Assembly (NCBI RefSeq): GCF_026157035.1
Contig: NZ_JANJZA010000001.1
Span: forward strand, 413,001 to 477,000
From: Sphingomicrobium nitratireducens
Lineage (GTDB): Bacteria > Pseudomonadota > Alphaproteobacteria > Sphingomonadales > Sphingomonadaceae
Length of the DNA: 64,000 nucleotides
Direction of reading: 5' to 3'
Shown here: piece after piece, positions 46,334 through 55,855 of the stretch
Numbering within the stretch: the stretch's first letter is position 1
Layout of the letters: each line of letters begins with the position of its first letter
The notes under the pieces: model-generated
What the model saw: the letters and a program-made list of their open reading frames with translations, nothing else
The model's database searches: none
What the model was told of the DNA's origin: nothing
Translations under genes and position numbers: made by a program

Positions 46334-47620
46334 ATGACGATGCGCACGCCCTTCGGCAAGGTGGCCGGCTCGGCCCTCACGAGCCGCCAGTTCCTGCTGC
46401 TGTTCGTCGCCATGCTGGTGACCGCCACGGGCAACACCGCGCTGCAATCGGTGATCCCTTCGATCGGGCGATCGCTTGGCATCGCCGACCTGTGGATCGG
46501 TCTCGCCTTCACCACGTCGGCGCTGGCCTGGGTGGTGTTCGCGCCGATCTGGGCGCGGCGGTCGGACCATCACGGGAGAAAGTCGCTGATTCTCGTCGGG
46601 CTGACGGGCTTCGTGGTCTCGACGCTGCTGTGCGGAATCGCGCTGTGGTTGGGGCTCAACGGCTGGCTGGGGGCGGCCGCGACGATGGTCGCCTTCGCGT
46701 GCGTGCGCCTGCTCTACGGCTTGCTGGGATGCGCGACTCCGGCGGGAACGCAGGCCTATCTCGCGGCGCGCACGCGGCGCGGCGCGCGAACCGGCGCGCT
46801 CAGCAACCTGTCGGCAAGCTTCGGCCTGGGCACGGTGATCGGCCCCGCGCTCGCGCCCCTGTTCGTGATGCCCTTCTTCGGCCTGACCGGACCGCTGTTC
46901 GTGTTCGCGGCGGCGGGGATCGTGGTGCTCGCGGCGGTCGCGATGCAATTGCCCGACGACCGCGACCGCGTCCGCGCGGCGCGCGCGGCGGCGATGGGCT
47001 ACCCCTCCGCCAGCCCGACGGGAGCCAGCGTCAAGGCGGCGACGAGCCTGCCGAGCACGGCGCACCTCAAGTGGAACGACCCGCGCATTCGCGACTGGAT
47101 CGTGGCAGGCGCGATCACCAACAACGCGCTCGCGGCGCTGATCACGGTCGTGGGTTTCTATACGATCGATCGCCTCGACCTCGCCCCGGTCGGCGCCGAG
47201 GAGCAGGTCGGGCTGGTGCTGATGGCGGGTGCGGCGGCGACGCTGGTCGCGCAGTGGGGGATCATTCCGCGCAGCGGCTGGAGCCCGCGACAACTGGTGC
47301 TGTGGGGCTCGGCGGTCGCGATGGTGGGTACGCTCGCGCTGATGTTCTCGGCCAGCCTCCACGCGCTGGTGCTCGCCTACGGGCTTGCCTGCCTTGGTTT
47401 CGGGCTGACGCGGCCCGGCTTCACCGCGGGGGCCAGCCTTGCAGTGCCGCTCGTCGAACAGGGCGCGGTGGCGGGGCTGATCACCTCGGTCAACGGGTTC
47501 GCGTTCGTGTTCGCGCCGACGCTGGGCCTGCTTTTCTACGGCTGGGAGATGCACCTGCCATTCCTGGCCTGCGCGGTCCTGCTCGCGCTGCCGCCGCTCC
47601 TCTACCGCACCCGGCTCTAG
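46334..47620 (+). CDS. Major facilitator superfamily transporter
   Basis: 428 aa with 12 predicted helices in two halves. The MFS loop 2-3 signature is APIWARRSDHHGRKSLILVG; the central loop (about residues 208-255) is charged and Ser/Thr-rich. Motif-C-like GTVIGPALAPLF suggests a drug/proton antiporter of the 12-TMS type, though the substrate is unknown. Monocistronic; it shares a CTAG stop with the CDC48-like gene that converges on it. Confidence 0.88.
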   Translation: MTMRTPFGKVAGSALTSRQFLLLFVAMLVTATGNTALQSVIPSIGRSLGIADLWIGLAFTTSALAWVVFAPIWARRSDHHGRKSLILVGLTGFVVSTLLCGIALWLGLNGWLGAAATMVAFACVRLLYGLLGCATPAGTQAYLAARTRRGARTGALSNLSASFGLGTVIGPALAPLFVMPFFGLTGPLFVFAAAGIVVLAAVAMQLPDDRDRVRAARAAAMGYPSASPTGASVKAATSLPSTAHLKWNDPRIRDWIVAGAITNNALAALITVVGFYTIDRLDLAPVGAEEQVGLVLMAGAAATLVAQWGIIPRSGWSPRQLVLWGSAVAMVGTLALMFSASLHALVLAYGLACLGFGLTRPGFTAGASLAVPLVEQGAVAGLITSVNGFAFVFAPTLGLLFYGWEMHLPFLACAVLLALPPLLYRTRL

Positions 47621-49926
47621 TCTTCCTTCTTGCCCTTGTCGGCGCGGCCTTCGGGGTCGAGCATTCCGGGCAGCACGAACCCGATCCCGCCCTTGGGCTT
47701 CAAGGCATCGGCCTTGAGCGTGTCCTGAATCTGCTCGTATTCCTCGAGCATCTGCTCCGTCACCGAGGCGCGGGTTTCCTTCAGCGCCTCCTCGAAATCG
47801 GCCATCGTGACCCGGGGCTCCTTGGCGCCGCGATGGAGCGCGGTGAGGCCGGCGCGGCGCACCAGGTCCTCCAGATCGGCGCCGGTGAAGCGCTCGGTGC
47901 GCTGTGCGAGCGCCTCGAGATCGACGTCCTTGGCAAGCGGCATCTTCTCGGTGTGGATAGCGAGGATGCGGCGGCGCCCCGCCGTGTCGGGCGGGCCGAC
48001 ATAGACCAATTCGTCGAAGCGGCCCGGGCGGAGCAATGCGGGGTCGATCAGGTTGGGCCTGTTGGTCGCGCCGATCAGGACGACGTTGTTGAGCTCCTCG
48101 AGCCCGTCCATCTCCGAGAGGATCGTGTTGACCACGCGCTCGGTAACCTGCGGCTCGCCCAGCCCGCCGCCCCGGGCAGGGACGAGGCTGTCGAGTTCGT
48201 CGATGAAGATGACGGTGGGCGCGACCTGGCGTGCGCGGGCGAACAGGCGCGCGATCTGCTGCTCGCTCTCGCCATACCATTTGGACAGGAGGTCGGACGA
48301 CTTGGTCGCGATGAAATTGGCCTCGCTCTCGCGCGCCGCAGCCTTGGCGAGCAGGGTCTTGCCCGTGCCCGGCGGCCCGTAAAGGAGGAAGCCCTTTGCC
48401 GGGCGGATGCCGAGCCGCTTGAAGGCGTCGGGATGCTTGAGGGGAAGCTCGATCCCTTCGCGCAACTTGTCGCGCGCCTTGTCGAGCCCGCCGATATCCT
48501 CCCAGCCGATGCGCGGCATCTGCACCATCACCTCGCGCATCGCCGAAGGCTGGACGCGCTTGAGGGCCTCGGAGAAATCGTCGCTGGTTACCGACAGGCT
48601 TTCGAGGACGTCGGCCGGGATGCCCGTGTCGCCGAAGGTCAGCTTGGGCATGATGCGGCGCACCGTCTCGAGCGCGGCCTCGCGGGTCAGGGCGGCAATG
48701 TCGGCCCCGACGAAACCGTAGGTGCGGCGCGCGAGCGCGTCGAGATCGACATCCTCGGCCAGCGGCATGCCACGCGTGTGGATGCCGAGCACCTCGCGGC
48801 GCCCGGCCTCGTCGGGAACGCCGACCACGATTTCGCGGTCGAAGCGGCCTGGGCGGCGCAGCGCGGGATCGATCGCGTCGGGCCGGTTGGTGGCGGCGAT
48901 GACGACCGTGTTCTGGCGAGGCTCGAGGCCGTCCATCAGGGTCAGGAGCTGGGCCACGAGCCGCTTTTCGGCTTCGCCCGACACGCGGTCGCGCTTGGGG
49001 GCGATCGAATCGATCTCGTCGATGAAGATGATCGAGGGCGCCTCCTTGGCGGCCTGTTCGAACAGGCCGCGCAGCTTCTTTTCGGATTCGCCATAGGCCG
49101 AGCCCATGATCTCGGGTCCCGCGATGTGAAAGAATTTCGCATCGCTTTCGTTGGCTACCGCGCGCGCGAGCATGGTCTTGCCGGTGCCGGGCGGGCCGTG
49201 GAGAAGCACGCCCTTGGGCGGGTCGACGCCGAGGCGCTGGAACAGTTCGGGATGGCGCAGCGGCAGCTCGACCATCTCGCGCAGCGCGTCGATCGTACCC
49301 GTCATGCCGCCCAGGTCGTCATAGGTGACGTCGCGGCGGCGCTCGCCCGCGGGCACTTCGCTGTCGGGCAGCAGCGCGACCTCGGTGTCGGCATCGATAT
49401 GGACGATGCCCTCGGGCTGGGTCTCGACGACCTTGAGACGGATTTCCTGGAGCGCGAAGGCGGGGGCGGCAAGCATCTGGCGCAGCGCCTCGGGCATGTC
49501 GGTGTTGATGCGCTGCTGGGCGGTAGTGGCGACCAGATCGCCTTCGGTCAGCGGGCGGCCGGCGAAGCTGCGCTGGAGCGCTTCCGACGAGCCGGCGAGG
49601 CGCACGTTGCGCTGGGCGGGGGCGAAGACGACGCGCTTGGCGGGCTTGGAGGAGGCCTTGGCGACGGTCACGAAATCGCCCGCGCCGACCCCCGCGTTGG
49701 AGCGCAGCAGCCCGTCGATGCGGATAATGTCGAGCCCGGTATCGTCGGGATAGGGGGCGAGCGCGCGCGCCGGGGTCATGCGCTTGCCGCGAATCTCGAC
49801 GACGTCGCCCTCGGCAAGCTTCAATTCCTTCATCAAGGCGGCGGAGAGGCGGGCAATGCCGCGCCCGCTGTCACCCGGGGGAAGGCTTGCGACCTGGACC
49901 CTGTTCTTCGTCTCGACGTCCGCCAT
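47617..49926 (-). CDS. CDC48/p97/VAT-like double AAA ATPase
   Basis: 769 aa from MADVETKNRVQVASLPPGDS. The N-terminal double-psi barrel (RGIARLSAALMKELKLAEGD) is followed by D1 with Walker A GPPGTGKTMLARAV near residue 250 and Walker B IIFIDEIDSIAPKRD, and D2 with Walker A GPPGTGKTLLAKAA near 520 and Walker B VIFIDELDSLVP. Arg-finger-type sequences (ALRRPGRFDRE and ALLRPGRFDE) are present in both. The whole matches archaeal VAT and eukaryotic p97 unfoldases, rather than bacterial ClpX or FtsH. It probably unfolds proteins or dismantles complexes; the partner protease is unknown. Confidence 0.92.
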   Translation of the reverse strand: MADVETKNRVQVASLPPGDSGRGIARLSAALMKELKLAEGDVVEIRGKRMTPARALAPYPDDTGLDIIRIDGLLRSNAGVGAGDFVTVAKASSKPAKRVVFAPAQRNVRLAGSSEALQRSFAGRPLTEGDLVATTAQQRINTDMPEALRQMLAAPAFALQEIRLKVVETQPEGIVHIDADTEVALLPDSEVPAGERRRDVTYDDLGGMTGTIDALREMVELPLRHPELFQRLGVDPPKGVLLHGPPGTGKTMLARAVANESDAKFFHIAGPEIMGSAYGESEKKLRGLFEQAAKEAPSIIFIDEIDSIAPKRDRVSGEAEKRLVAQLLTLMDGLEPRQNTVVIAATNRPDAIDPALRRPGRFDREIVVGVPDEAGRREVLGIHTRGMPLAEDVDLDALARRTYGFVGADIAALTREAALETVRRIMPKLTFGDTGIPADVLESLSVTSDDFSEALKRVQPSAMREVMVQMPRIGWEDIGGLDKARDKLREGIELPLKHPDAFKRLGIRPAKGFLLYGPPGTGKTLLAKAAARESEANFIATKSSDLLSKWYGESEQQIARLFARARQVAPTVIFIDELDSLVPARGGGLGEPQVTERVVNTILSEMDGLEELNNVVLIGATNRPNLIDPALLRPGRFDELVYVGPPDTAGRRRILAIHTEKMPLAKDVDLEALAQRTERFTGADLEDLVRRAGLTALHRGAKEPRVTMADFEEALKETRASVTEQMLEEYEQIQDTLKADALKPKGGIGFVLPGMLDPEGRADKGKKED

Positions 49927-50016
49927 GCAGTCCTCTCGTCTCTCGCTACGCCCAGTCCTTGAACGGCGGGCCGCGCAAAAGGGTTCGTTCGTCCCCAGAT
50001 GGGGTGGACGGCGCGA

Positions 50017-50055
50017 GATAAAAGAGAGGGCCCGGCGCGGGGGAGCGCCGGGCCC
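50017..50055 (-). terminator. Terminator of the SDR gene
   Basis: An 11-bp perfect stem (GGGCCCGGCGC / GCGCCGGGCCC) with a 6-base loop; on the minus strand it is followed by CTCTTTTAT. It separates the SDR transcript from the downstream AAA ATPase gene. The 208-base gap holds nothing else apparent. Confidence 0.8.
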
Positions 50056-50134
50056 TTCAGGAGAGGATGCCTTTGCAGGCAGGATCGTTATCGCACCGCA
50101 ACATTCTTTGTGCAAGTGCGAATTGTGCGACCGC

Positions 50135-50893
50135 TCAATATTTCGCGCGGGCGACGATCTTGCGGGTGAGGCTGCTAGGCAGAAGGCTCGAGAGCGCCGC
50201 GGTCGCCTTGTTCATTGCGCCCGGCACCACCACCGCCTTGTTGGCGTCGAGCCCCTTGATGCCGGCGTCGACCACCGGGGCGGCCTCCATCTTGAACGTT
50301 TCGACGCCCTTGTTGCCCTTGTATCCAGCGACGTCGCCGAACTCGGTCGACGTCGGGCCCGGGCACAGCGCGCTGACGTGGACGCCGTGCGGTCTGGCTT
50401 CCTCGTGGAGCGCTTCGGAGAAAGAGAGGACGAAGGCCTTGGTGGCGAAATAGACGGCCATGCCGGGGCCCGGCTGGAAGGCGGCAGTCGAGGCGATGTT
50501 CATGATGCCGCCTGACTGGCGTTCGATCATGCCCGGAAGCACCGCCTGGGCGAGTTCGACCAGCGCGCCGCAATTGAGGTCGACCATCTCGCGTTGGCGC
50601 CTGCGGTCGGCGTGCGCGAGCTTGCCGATCACGCCGAAGCCCGCATTGTTGATCAGCGTCTCGACATGTTCGCCCTCGCCCTCCAGGTCGGCCATCAGCG
50701 TGTCGACGGCGCCGGGCTGCGACAGGTCGAGCGCGAACCAGCGCGCATTGGGGAGTTCGGCAGCGAGCGCTTCGAGGCGGTCGGCGCGGCGCGCGACGAG
50801 GACGAGGCGGTCGCCGCGCGCGGCATAGCGGCGGGCGAACTCGACGCCGAGTCCGGCCGAGGCGCCGGTGACGAGGGTGACGGGGCTGGTCAT
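50135..50893 (-). CDS. Short-chain dehydrogenase/reductase
   Basis: 252 aa from MTSPVTLVTGASAGLGVEFA: the TGASAGLG cofactor motif, NNAGFG, and catalytic Ser/Tyr/Lys in MNIASTAAF and VYFATKAFV. It is a classical SDR of the DltE/YqjQ-like group; the oxidoreductase substrate is unknown. The C-terminus ends with a basic segment (LLPSSLTRKIVARAKY). Confidence 0.88.
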   Translation of the reverse strand: MTSPVTLVTGASAGLGVEFARRYAARGDRLVLVARRADRLEALAAELPNARWFALDLSQPGAVDTLMADLEGEGEHVETLINNAGFGVIGKLAHADRRRQREMVDLNCGALVELAQAVLPGMIERQSGGIMNIASTAAFQPGPGMAVYFATKAFVLSFSEALHEEARPHGVHVSALCPGPTSTEFGDVAGYKGNKGVETFKMEAAPVVDAGIKGLDANKAVVVPGAMNKATAALSSLLPSSLTRKIVARAKY

Positions 50894-51011
50894 GTGTCGC
50901 TGATAGCAACGCGGATCGTCGATGGGGAGTTGCGCGCGGTCGAAAGTCGATGGCGCGACAGACGCGTTGATCCATGTTAAGGGGCGTTCGGGGCAACTGG
51001 GGAGCTCATTC

Positions 51012-52277
51012 ATGAACGACACCGTCCACCGGCCTGCCGGGCCGATCGATGCGGCCAAGCGCATCCTCTTTCTCGACGGGCTTCGCGGGCTGGCGCTGTG
51101 CGGAATCCTGATCGCCAACATGGCGGTGTTCAGCGGCTGGTTCTTCATGGATGAGGCACAGAGGGCCGCGCTGCCGATGGGCGGCGCCAATCGGGTCTTC
51201 GACTTCCTTCTCGACTGGCTCGTTGTGGGCAAGTTCTACGGGCTCTTCTCGCTCCTGTTCGGGATCGGGTTCGCGCTCCAGATCAAGCGGCTGGGCGAAC
51301 GCGGCGAGGGGGTCGCGCGCTACATGCGCCGCCTGTTCATCCTGCTGCTGATCGGGCTTGCCCACCTCTTGCTCTTGTGGATGGGCGACATCGTCGCACT
51401 CTACGCGCTGCTGGGGTTCCCGCTGCTGCTGTTCCGCAATGCGTCGGACCGCACGCTGCTGGTCTGGGCGGCGGGGTTGTGGCTGTTCACGATCGCCTGG
51501 TCGGCATTCATGATCCTCACCGAATGGTTTCCATGGACCGCCTTCATGCCGACGATCCGCGAGGTCGGGGCGGCTGTCGGTGCGCCGATGAACGGCGGAG
51601 GGCCGTACCAGTTCTACACGACCGCGACTTTCGGCGAGGGGCTGCGCGCGCACATCCCGGAGCTGCTACTGCGCTACACCGACCTGCTCTACCAGATGCG
51701 CTATACCAAGGTGCTCGGCCTGTTCCTGGTCGGCCTTTGGATCGGGCGTCACGCGATCCCGTCCAATCTCGAGGCCTTCCGACCGCTCATGAAGAAGGTC
51801 GCGCGCTGGGGTCTGGTCGTCGGGCTGCCGATGGCAGCGCTGTCGAGCGCGATCACGCTGGGGTGGATCTTCGATCGGACCGCGACCGGCGAATTCCTCG
51901 GCGCTGTCGGCTACGGGTTCGGAACGCCCGCGCTGACGCTGGCCTATGCCTCGCTCGCGGGACTTGCGTGGAGCGCCGGGAAGAACGGGCTTCTCACGCT
52001 GTTCGCGCCTGCGGGGCGGATGGCGCTGACCAACTACATCACCCAGTCGGTGCTCAATTCCGTCCTGTTTCTCGGATGGGGCGCGGGGCTGATGGGCAAG
52101 GTTCCGTTCGTTGCGGTCGTGCCGATTACGCTGGCCATCTTCTTCGCGCAGATCCTGTTCTCGCGCTGGTGGCTGGCGCGCTACCGCTTCGGGCCGCTCG
52201 AATGGGTGTGGCGCTCGCTGACCTATGGCGAGGCGCAACCGATGCGCCTCGCCGTATCGAAAGCCGCGAACGACTAG
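51012..52277 (+). CDS. DUF418-family membrane protein
   Basis: 421 aa with about ten hydrophobic helices. The N-terminal RILFLDGLRGLALCGILIAN is the signature of the DUF418/YeiB family, and the C-terminal FAPAGRMALTNYITQSV and FGPLEWVWRSLTYG are the typical end. GGGGAG precedes the ATG at 51012. These proteins are thought to be related to acyltransferase-3-type or heparan-acetyltransferase membrane proteins; the function here is unknown. It shares a CTAG stop with the cyclophilin gene. Confidence 0.9.
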   Translation: MNDTVHRPAGPIDAAKRILFLDGLRGLALCGILIANMAVFSGWFFMDEAQRAALPMGGANRVFDFLLDWLVVGKFYGLFSLLFGIGFALQIKRLGERGEGVARYMRRLFILLLIGLAHLLLLWMGDIVALYALLGFPLLLFRNASDRTLLVWAAGLWLFTIAWSAFMILTEWFPWTAFMPTIREVGAAVGAPMNGGGPYQFYTTATFGEGLRAHIPELLLRYTDLLYQMRYTKVLGLFLVGLWIGRHAIPSNLEAFRPLMKKVARWGLVVGLPMAALSSAITLGWIFDRTATGEFLGAVGYGFGTPALTLAYASLAGLAWSAGKNGLLTLFAPAGRMALTNYITQSVLNSVLFLGWGAGLMGKVPFVAVVPITLAIFFAQILFSRWWLARYRFGPLEWVWRSLTYGEAQPMRLAVSKAAND

Positions 52278-52726
52278 GCGACGGTCGCCTTGACGATCTT
52301 GCCCGGGTTGGGGACCGGCTCGCCCTTGGGCAGCTGGTCGACATAGTCCATGCCCGAGGTGACCTCGCCCCAGACGGTGTACTGGCCGTCGAGGAAGCGG
52401 GCGTCGTCGAAGCAGATAAAGAACTGGCTGTTGGCGCTGTCGGGCACCGCGGTGCGGGCCATCGAGCAGGTGCCACGCACGTGCGGCTCGTTCGAGAATT
52501 CGGCCTTGAGGTCGGGCAGGTCGCTGCCGCCGGTGCCGGTGCCGGTCGGATCGCCGCCCTGCGCCATGAAGCCCGGGATCACGCGGTGGAAGACGACCCC
52601 GTCGTAGAATCCGTCCTTGGCGAGGCTGGTGATGCGCTCGACATGGCCCGGCGCAAGGTCGGGGCGCAGCTTGATGACGACGTCGCCGCCGGTCGAGAGG
52701 GTGAAAGTGAGGGTTTCGTCGGCCAT
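52274..52726 (-). CDS. Cyclophilin-type peptidyl-prolyl isomerase
   Basis: 150 aa: core motifs FHRVIPGFMAQGGDPTGTGT, the FSNEPHVRGTCSMART region and NSQFFICFDDARFLDGQYT. It lacks a signal peptide, so it is the cytoplasmic type, catalysing prolyl cis-trans isomerisation. Its active-site Arg (HRVIPGF) and Phe/Gln (SQFFI) are present. Confidence 0.95.
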   Translation of the reverse strand: MADETLTFTLSTGGDVVIKLRPDLAPGHVERITSLAKDGFYDGVVFHRVIPGFMAQGGDPTGTGTGGSDLPDLKAEFSNEPHVRGTCSMARTAVPDSANSQFFICFDDARFLDGQYTVWGEVTSGMDYVDQLPKGEPVPNPGKIVKATVA

Positions 52727-52804
52727 GGGGCGTGTCTCCTGAAAATGGGGTTCGCCGCCATTTAGGGGGCGGGCCGCGCCGTGGCTAGCCCGCCCGTGGC
52801 GACA

Positions 52805-54304
52805 TTATTCCGCGTCGCCGGCGGCCTCGGGGGCGGTGGCGAAGGCGCGGACCTCCTCGAGGATCGCGTCCAGCGTGGCGCGGTCGTAGGTGCGCGTGCC
52901 CTTGATCACCATCGCGATGTGGTTGGAATTTCCGATGTCGGCGATCGGATCGTCGGTCAGGAGCACGAGGTCGGACATCTTGCCCGCCGAGATCCCGCCG
53001 AAATCCTCCGTCCGCCCGAAATAGCCGGCCGGCACGCTGGTGGCGGCCTGGAGCGCCTCCATCGGCGTGAAACCGGCCTTCACGAGGTGGCCGAGCTCGT
53101 CGTGGATCGAAAAGCCCGGAAACACCATCGTGTCGTTGGCGTCGGTGCCGACCATCACCTTGACCCCGGCATCGTGCGCCAGCTTGGTCGTCTTGAGGCC
53201 GAGGAGGAAGAAGGCTTCGAGGTCGTCGCGGATATCGGCGGTCCCGTTGGCGGTGCGGTCGAGGTCGCCGTTCCAGTGGCGCTGCTGCATCGGGGAGATG
53301 AAGCCGAGGCGCGGATCCTCGCGATAGTCCTTGTCGCCGGCGCGATAGTCCATCTCGCGGGTGAGGTGGGTGGGAACGTAATAGACGTCGTTCTCGACCA
53401 TCGCGGCGATCTGTTCGGCGCACAGCTTTTCGTCGAAGCCGGCGACGGCGGCACCCGGAACCGCCTTTCGGTCGGGCCATTCCTGGCTTTCGCCCTTCAT
53501 GATCGCCATGATCTGCGCGCGGAACGGGGCGCCCGCGGTGGAGCAATCGAGCGGCAGGTCGCGCGCGTGCTCGATCGACTTCATTCCCATCTTCGAGACG
53601 TCGGCGACCGAGAACATCATCGGGATATGCCCGCCGAACGGGATGCCGCGCGCGTTGGCGGCGGCGGCAAAGGCGCGGAACGTCTCGGGTTCGAATTCCT
53701 GGCTGGTCTTGAGGATGTCGGCGCCGCGCGCGATCATGAAGTCGACTGTCTCCTGGGCGTCCTCGGGACTGGTCGGGCGATAGGCGATTTCCTGTGCGTC
53801 GGCGTCCTCGGAACGGTTGCTGTCGATCTTGGCGGTCGCCAACTGGAGCATCCGCGGGCCGAGCATCTCGTTGGCGTCGATCGACGCCTGCGAGGCACGC
53901 ATGTCGGCGATGCACATGCCCATGCCCCCGGGCTTCACGCAGTCGCTTCCCATCTCGCGCACCGCGGTCACGCCGTTGGCGATCATCATCGCCAGCGTCT
54001 GGCGATGGATCGGCGCGAAGTTCGAATGCGCGTGCATGTCGAACAGGCCGGGCATCAGATACTTGCCGGTACCGTCGACGACCTCGTCGGCCTTCGCATC
54101 CGCGGCGCCGTGAGCCGCGACGAGCACGATCCGTCCGTCGTCGATCAGCACGTCCTGCCCGCCTGCGACCGTCCCGGTTTCGGTGTCGATCACGGTCACG
54201 TTGCTGATGAGAAGATCGCCCTCGCTTGCCCCTGCGAGAGCGGGCGCCGCGAGGGCGGCAGTCATGGCCAGCCCTGACGCAAGCATCGAAAAACGTCGGA
54301 TCAT
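52805..54304 (-). CDS. Exported amidohydrolase
   Basis: 499 aa from MIRRFSMLASGLAMTAALAA, a signal peptide, with GGGAGG before the ATG. The amidohydrolase fold shows MPGLFDMHAHSNF (metal-binding HxH), later a conserved PFGGHIPM histidine and VGTDANDTMVFPGF aspartate near the end. Relatives cleave dipeptides or other amides in the periplasm. An operator-like inverted repeat overlaps its putative promoter (54340-54359). Confidence 0.88.
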   Translation of the reverse strand: MIRRFSMLASGLAMTAALAAPALAGASEGDLLISNVTVIDTETGTVAGGQDVLIDDGRIVLVAAHGAADAKADEVVDGTGKYLMPGLFDMHAHSNFAPIHRQTLAMMIANGVTAVREMGSDCVKPGGMGMCIADMRASQASIDANEMLGPRMLQLATAKIDSNRSEDADAQEIAYRPTSPEDAQETVDFMIARGADILKTSQEFEPETFRAFAAAANARGIPFGGHIPMMFSVADVSKMGMKSIEHARDLPLDCSTAGAPFRAQIMAIMKGESQEWPDRKAVPGAAVAGFDEKLCAEQIAAMVENDVYYVPTHLTREMDYRAGDKDYREDPRLGFISPMQQRHWNGDLDRTANGTADIRDDLEAFFLLGLKTTKLAHDAGVKVMVGTDANDTMVFPGFSIHDELGHLVKAGFTPMEALQAATSVPAGYFGRTEDFGGISAGKMSDLVLLTDDPIADIGNSNHIAMVIKGTRTYDRATLDAILEEVRAFATAPEAAGDAE

Positions 54305-54339
54305 CGATTTCCTCCCTGTCTGTCCGACAGGCAACATAG

Positions 54340-54359
54340 TGTATTAGTGCAGCAATACA
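54340..54359. promoter_or_regulatory. Operator candidate TGTATT-N8-AATACA before the amidohydrolase gene
   Basis: A perfect 6-bp inverted repeat with an 8-base spacer. On the minus strand it overlaps TTGTAT-16-TATGTT, a plausible core promoter, so a bound repressor would block it. The same motif, one pair longer, occurs at 57741-57762. Confidence 0.6.
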
Positions 54360-54431
54360 ATAGTGCGCTTGTAGTTGCGCCCCCGCCCCGCTTGCGCATA
54401 GGGAGGAGCAAGGCACCGGAGGGGACGCGCG

Positions 54432-55823
54432 ATGACCGAAACGACCACGCTCCTTCCCGAGGAAGACGGCATCCACGACGAGGAGGACCGCCTCCTTCCC
54501 GAATATGTGCGCGACGTGCTCGAGGCGGTCGAGGAAGGCCGCCCTGACGATGCGCGCGACCTCGTCGAGCCGCTCCATCCCGCCGACATCGCCGATCTCA
54601 TCGAACTGGCGCCCGCCGAGGACCGCCCCGACCTGATCAGCGCGCTTGGTGATGCGGTCGACGCGGACGTCTATGCCGAGATGAACGAGCACGTCCGCGA
54701 GCTCGTCATCGAGGAAATGGACCCGGCGATCGCGGCGAGCATCACCGCGGACATGGAGACCGACGACGCGGTCGCCATGCTCGAGGATCTCGAGGAAGAG
54801 GACCAGAAGGCGATCCTCGAGGAAATGGAGCCCGACGACCGCGTGGCGGTCGAGGAAGCCTTGTCCTACCCCGAGGAGACCGCCGGCCGCATCATGCAGC
54901 GCGACCTTATCGCGGTGCCCGAGCACTGGAAGGTCGGCCAGGTGATCGACTATCTGCGCTCGGACGAGGAGCTGGCCGACGATTTCTGGGAAGTGTTCGT
55001 GGTCGGGCCGCAGCATCACCCGGTCGGGACGACCAAGCTGTCGAGCCTGCTGCGCACCAAGCGCGACGTGCCGGTGCGCGAGATCATGCAGGAGGAACAG
55101 ACGCTGATCCCGGTCGAGATGGACCAGGAGGAAGTGGCGCTCAAGTTCCAGAAATACGCGCTTATCTCGGCCGCGGTGATCGACCCGTCGGGACGGTTGG
55201 TCGGGATGATCACGGTCGACGACATCGTCCACATCATCGAGGAGGAGGCGAGCGAGGACGCGCTGCTCCTTTCGGGTGCGGGCGAAGGCGACATCAACGA
55301 GCCGGTGCGCGAGGCCTATCGCGACCGAGTGCGCTGGCTGATCGCCAATCTCGGCACCGCGCTGATCGCGACCTTCGTCATCTCGCTTTTCCAAGACACG
55401 ATCGCGCGCATCGCGATCCTCGCCGCGCTGATGCCGATCGTTGCCGCGCTGGGCGGCAATGCAGGGACGCAGGCGCTGGCGGTGACCGTGCGCGCGATCG
55501 CCACCAACCAGCTGACCGGGTCCAACCGGTGGCGCGCGGTGCGGCGCGAATTCAAGGTCGCGCTGATGAACGGGCTGACCATCGCGGTGCTGCTGGGGCT
55601 GGGCGTGGGGCTTACGCTCGATGCGACCATGGGCTGGGTGATCGCGGCGGCGATCCTGTTCAACATCGTCATCGCCGGGCTCGCGGGCGTGCTGGTGCCG
55701 GTGACGCTCGAACGGGCCGGGGCCGATCCCGCGGTCGCCTCTTCGGTGTTCGTGACGACAGTCACCGACACGATGGGCTTCTTCGCCTTCCTCGGGCTCG
55801 CCACCATTGCGCTAACCCCTTGA
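54432..55823 (+). CDS. mgtE: Magnesium transporter MgtE
   Basis: 463 aa. The acidic N-domain (about 1-135; HPADIADLIELAPAEDR) is followed by two CBS repeats (GRIMQRDLIAVPEHWKV; VREIMQEEQTLIPVEMD) and a five-helix membrane domain ending MGFFAFLGLATIALTP. The conserved pore/ion-site segment PIVAALGGNAGTQALAVTVR is intact. The cytosolic domains close the channel when internal Mg is high. The gene starts 127 bases from a divergent amidohydrolase gene. Confidence 0.96.
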   Translation: MTETTTLLPEEDGIHDEEDRLLPEYVRDVLEAVEEGRPDDARDLVEPLHPADIADLIELAPAEDRPDLISALGDAVDADVYAEMNEHVRELVIEEMDPAIAASITADMETDDAVAMLEDLEEEDQKAILEEMEPDDRVAVEEALSYPEETAGRIMQRDLIAVPEHWKVGQVIDYLRSDEELADDFWEVFVVGPQHHPVGTTKLSSLLRTKRDVPVREIMQEEQTLIPVEMDQEEVALKFQKYALISAAVIDPSGRLVGMITVDDIVHIIEEEASEDALLLSGAGEGDINEPVREAYRDRVRWLIANLGTALIATFVISLFQDTIARIAILAALMPIVAALGGNAGTQALAVTVRAIATNQLTGSNRWRAVRREFKVALMNGLTIAVLLGLGVGLTLDATMGWVIAAAILFNIVIAGLAGVLVPVTLERAGADPAVASSVFVTTVTDTMGFFAFLGLATIALTP

Positions 55824-55855
55824 AACCCAACGCGTGCGCCGCCAGTTAGCAAGGC

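Noticed and set aside
46492-49962. A 1156-codon plus-strand reading frame through the MFS and CDC48-like genes
   Set aside because: It runs out of frame with the MFS gene and antisense to the AAA ATPase. High-GC DNA leaves long open frames opposite real genes, and its translation is Arg/Ala-rich low complexity.
50028-50055. Very stable GC hairpin as a possible small RNA
   Set aside because: Its position after the SDR gene and the T-rich tail on the same strand make it an ordinary terminator.
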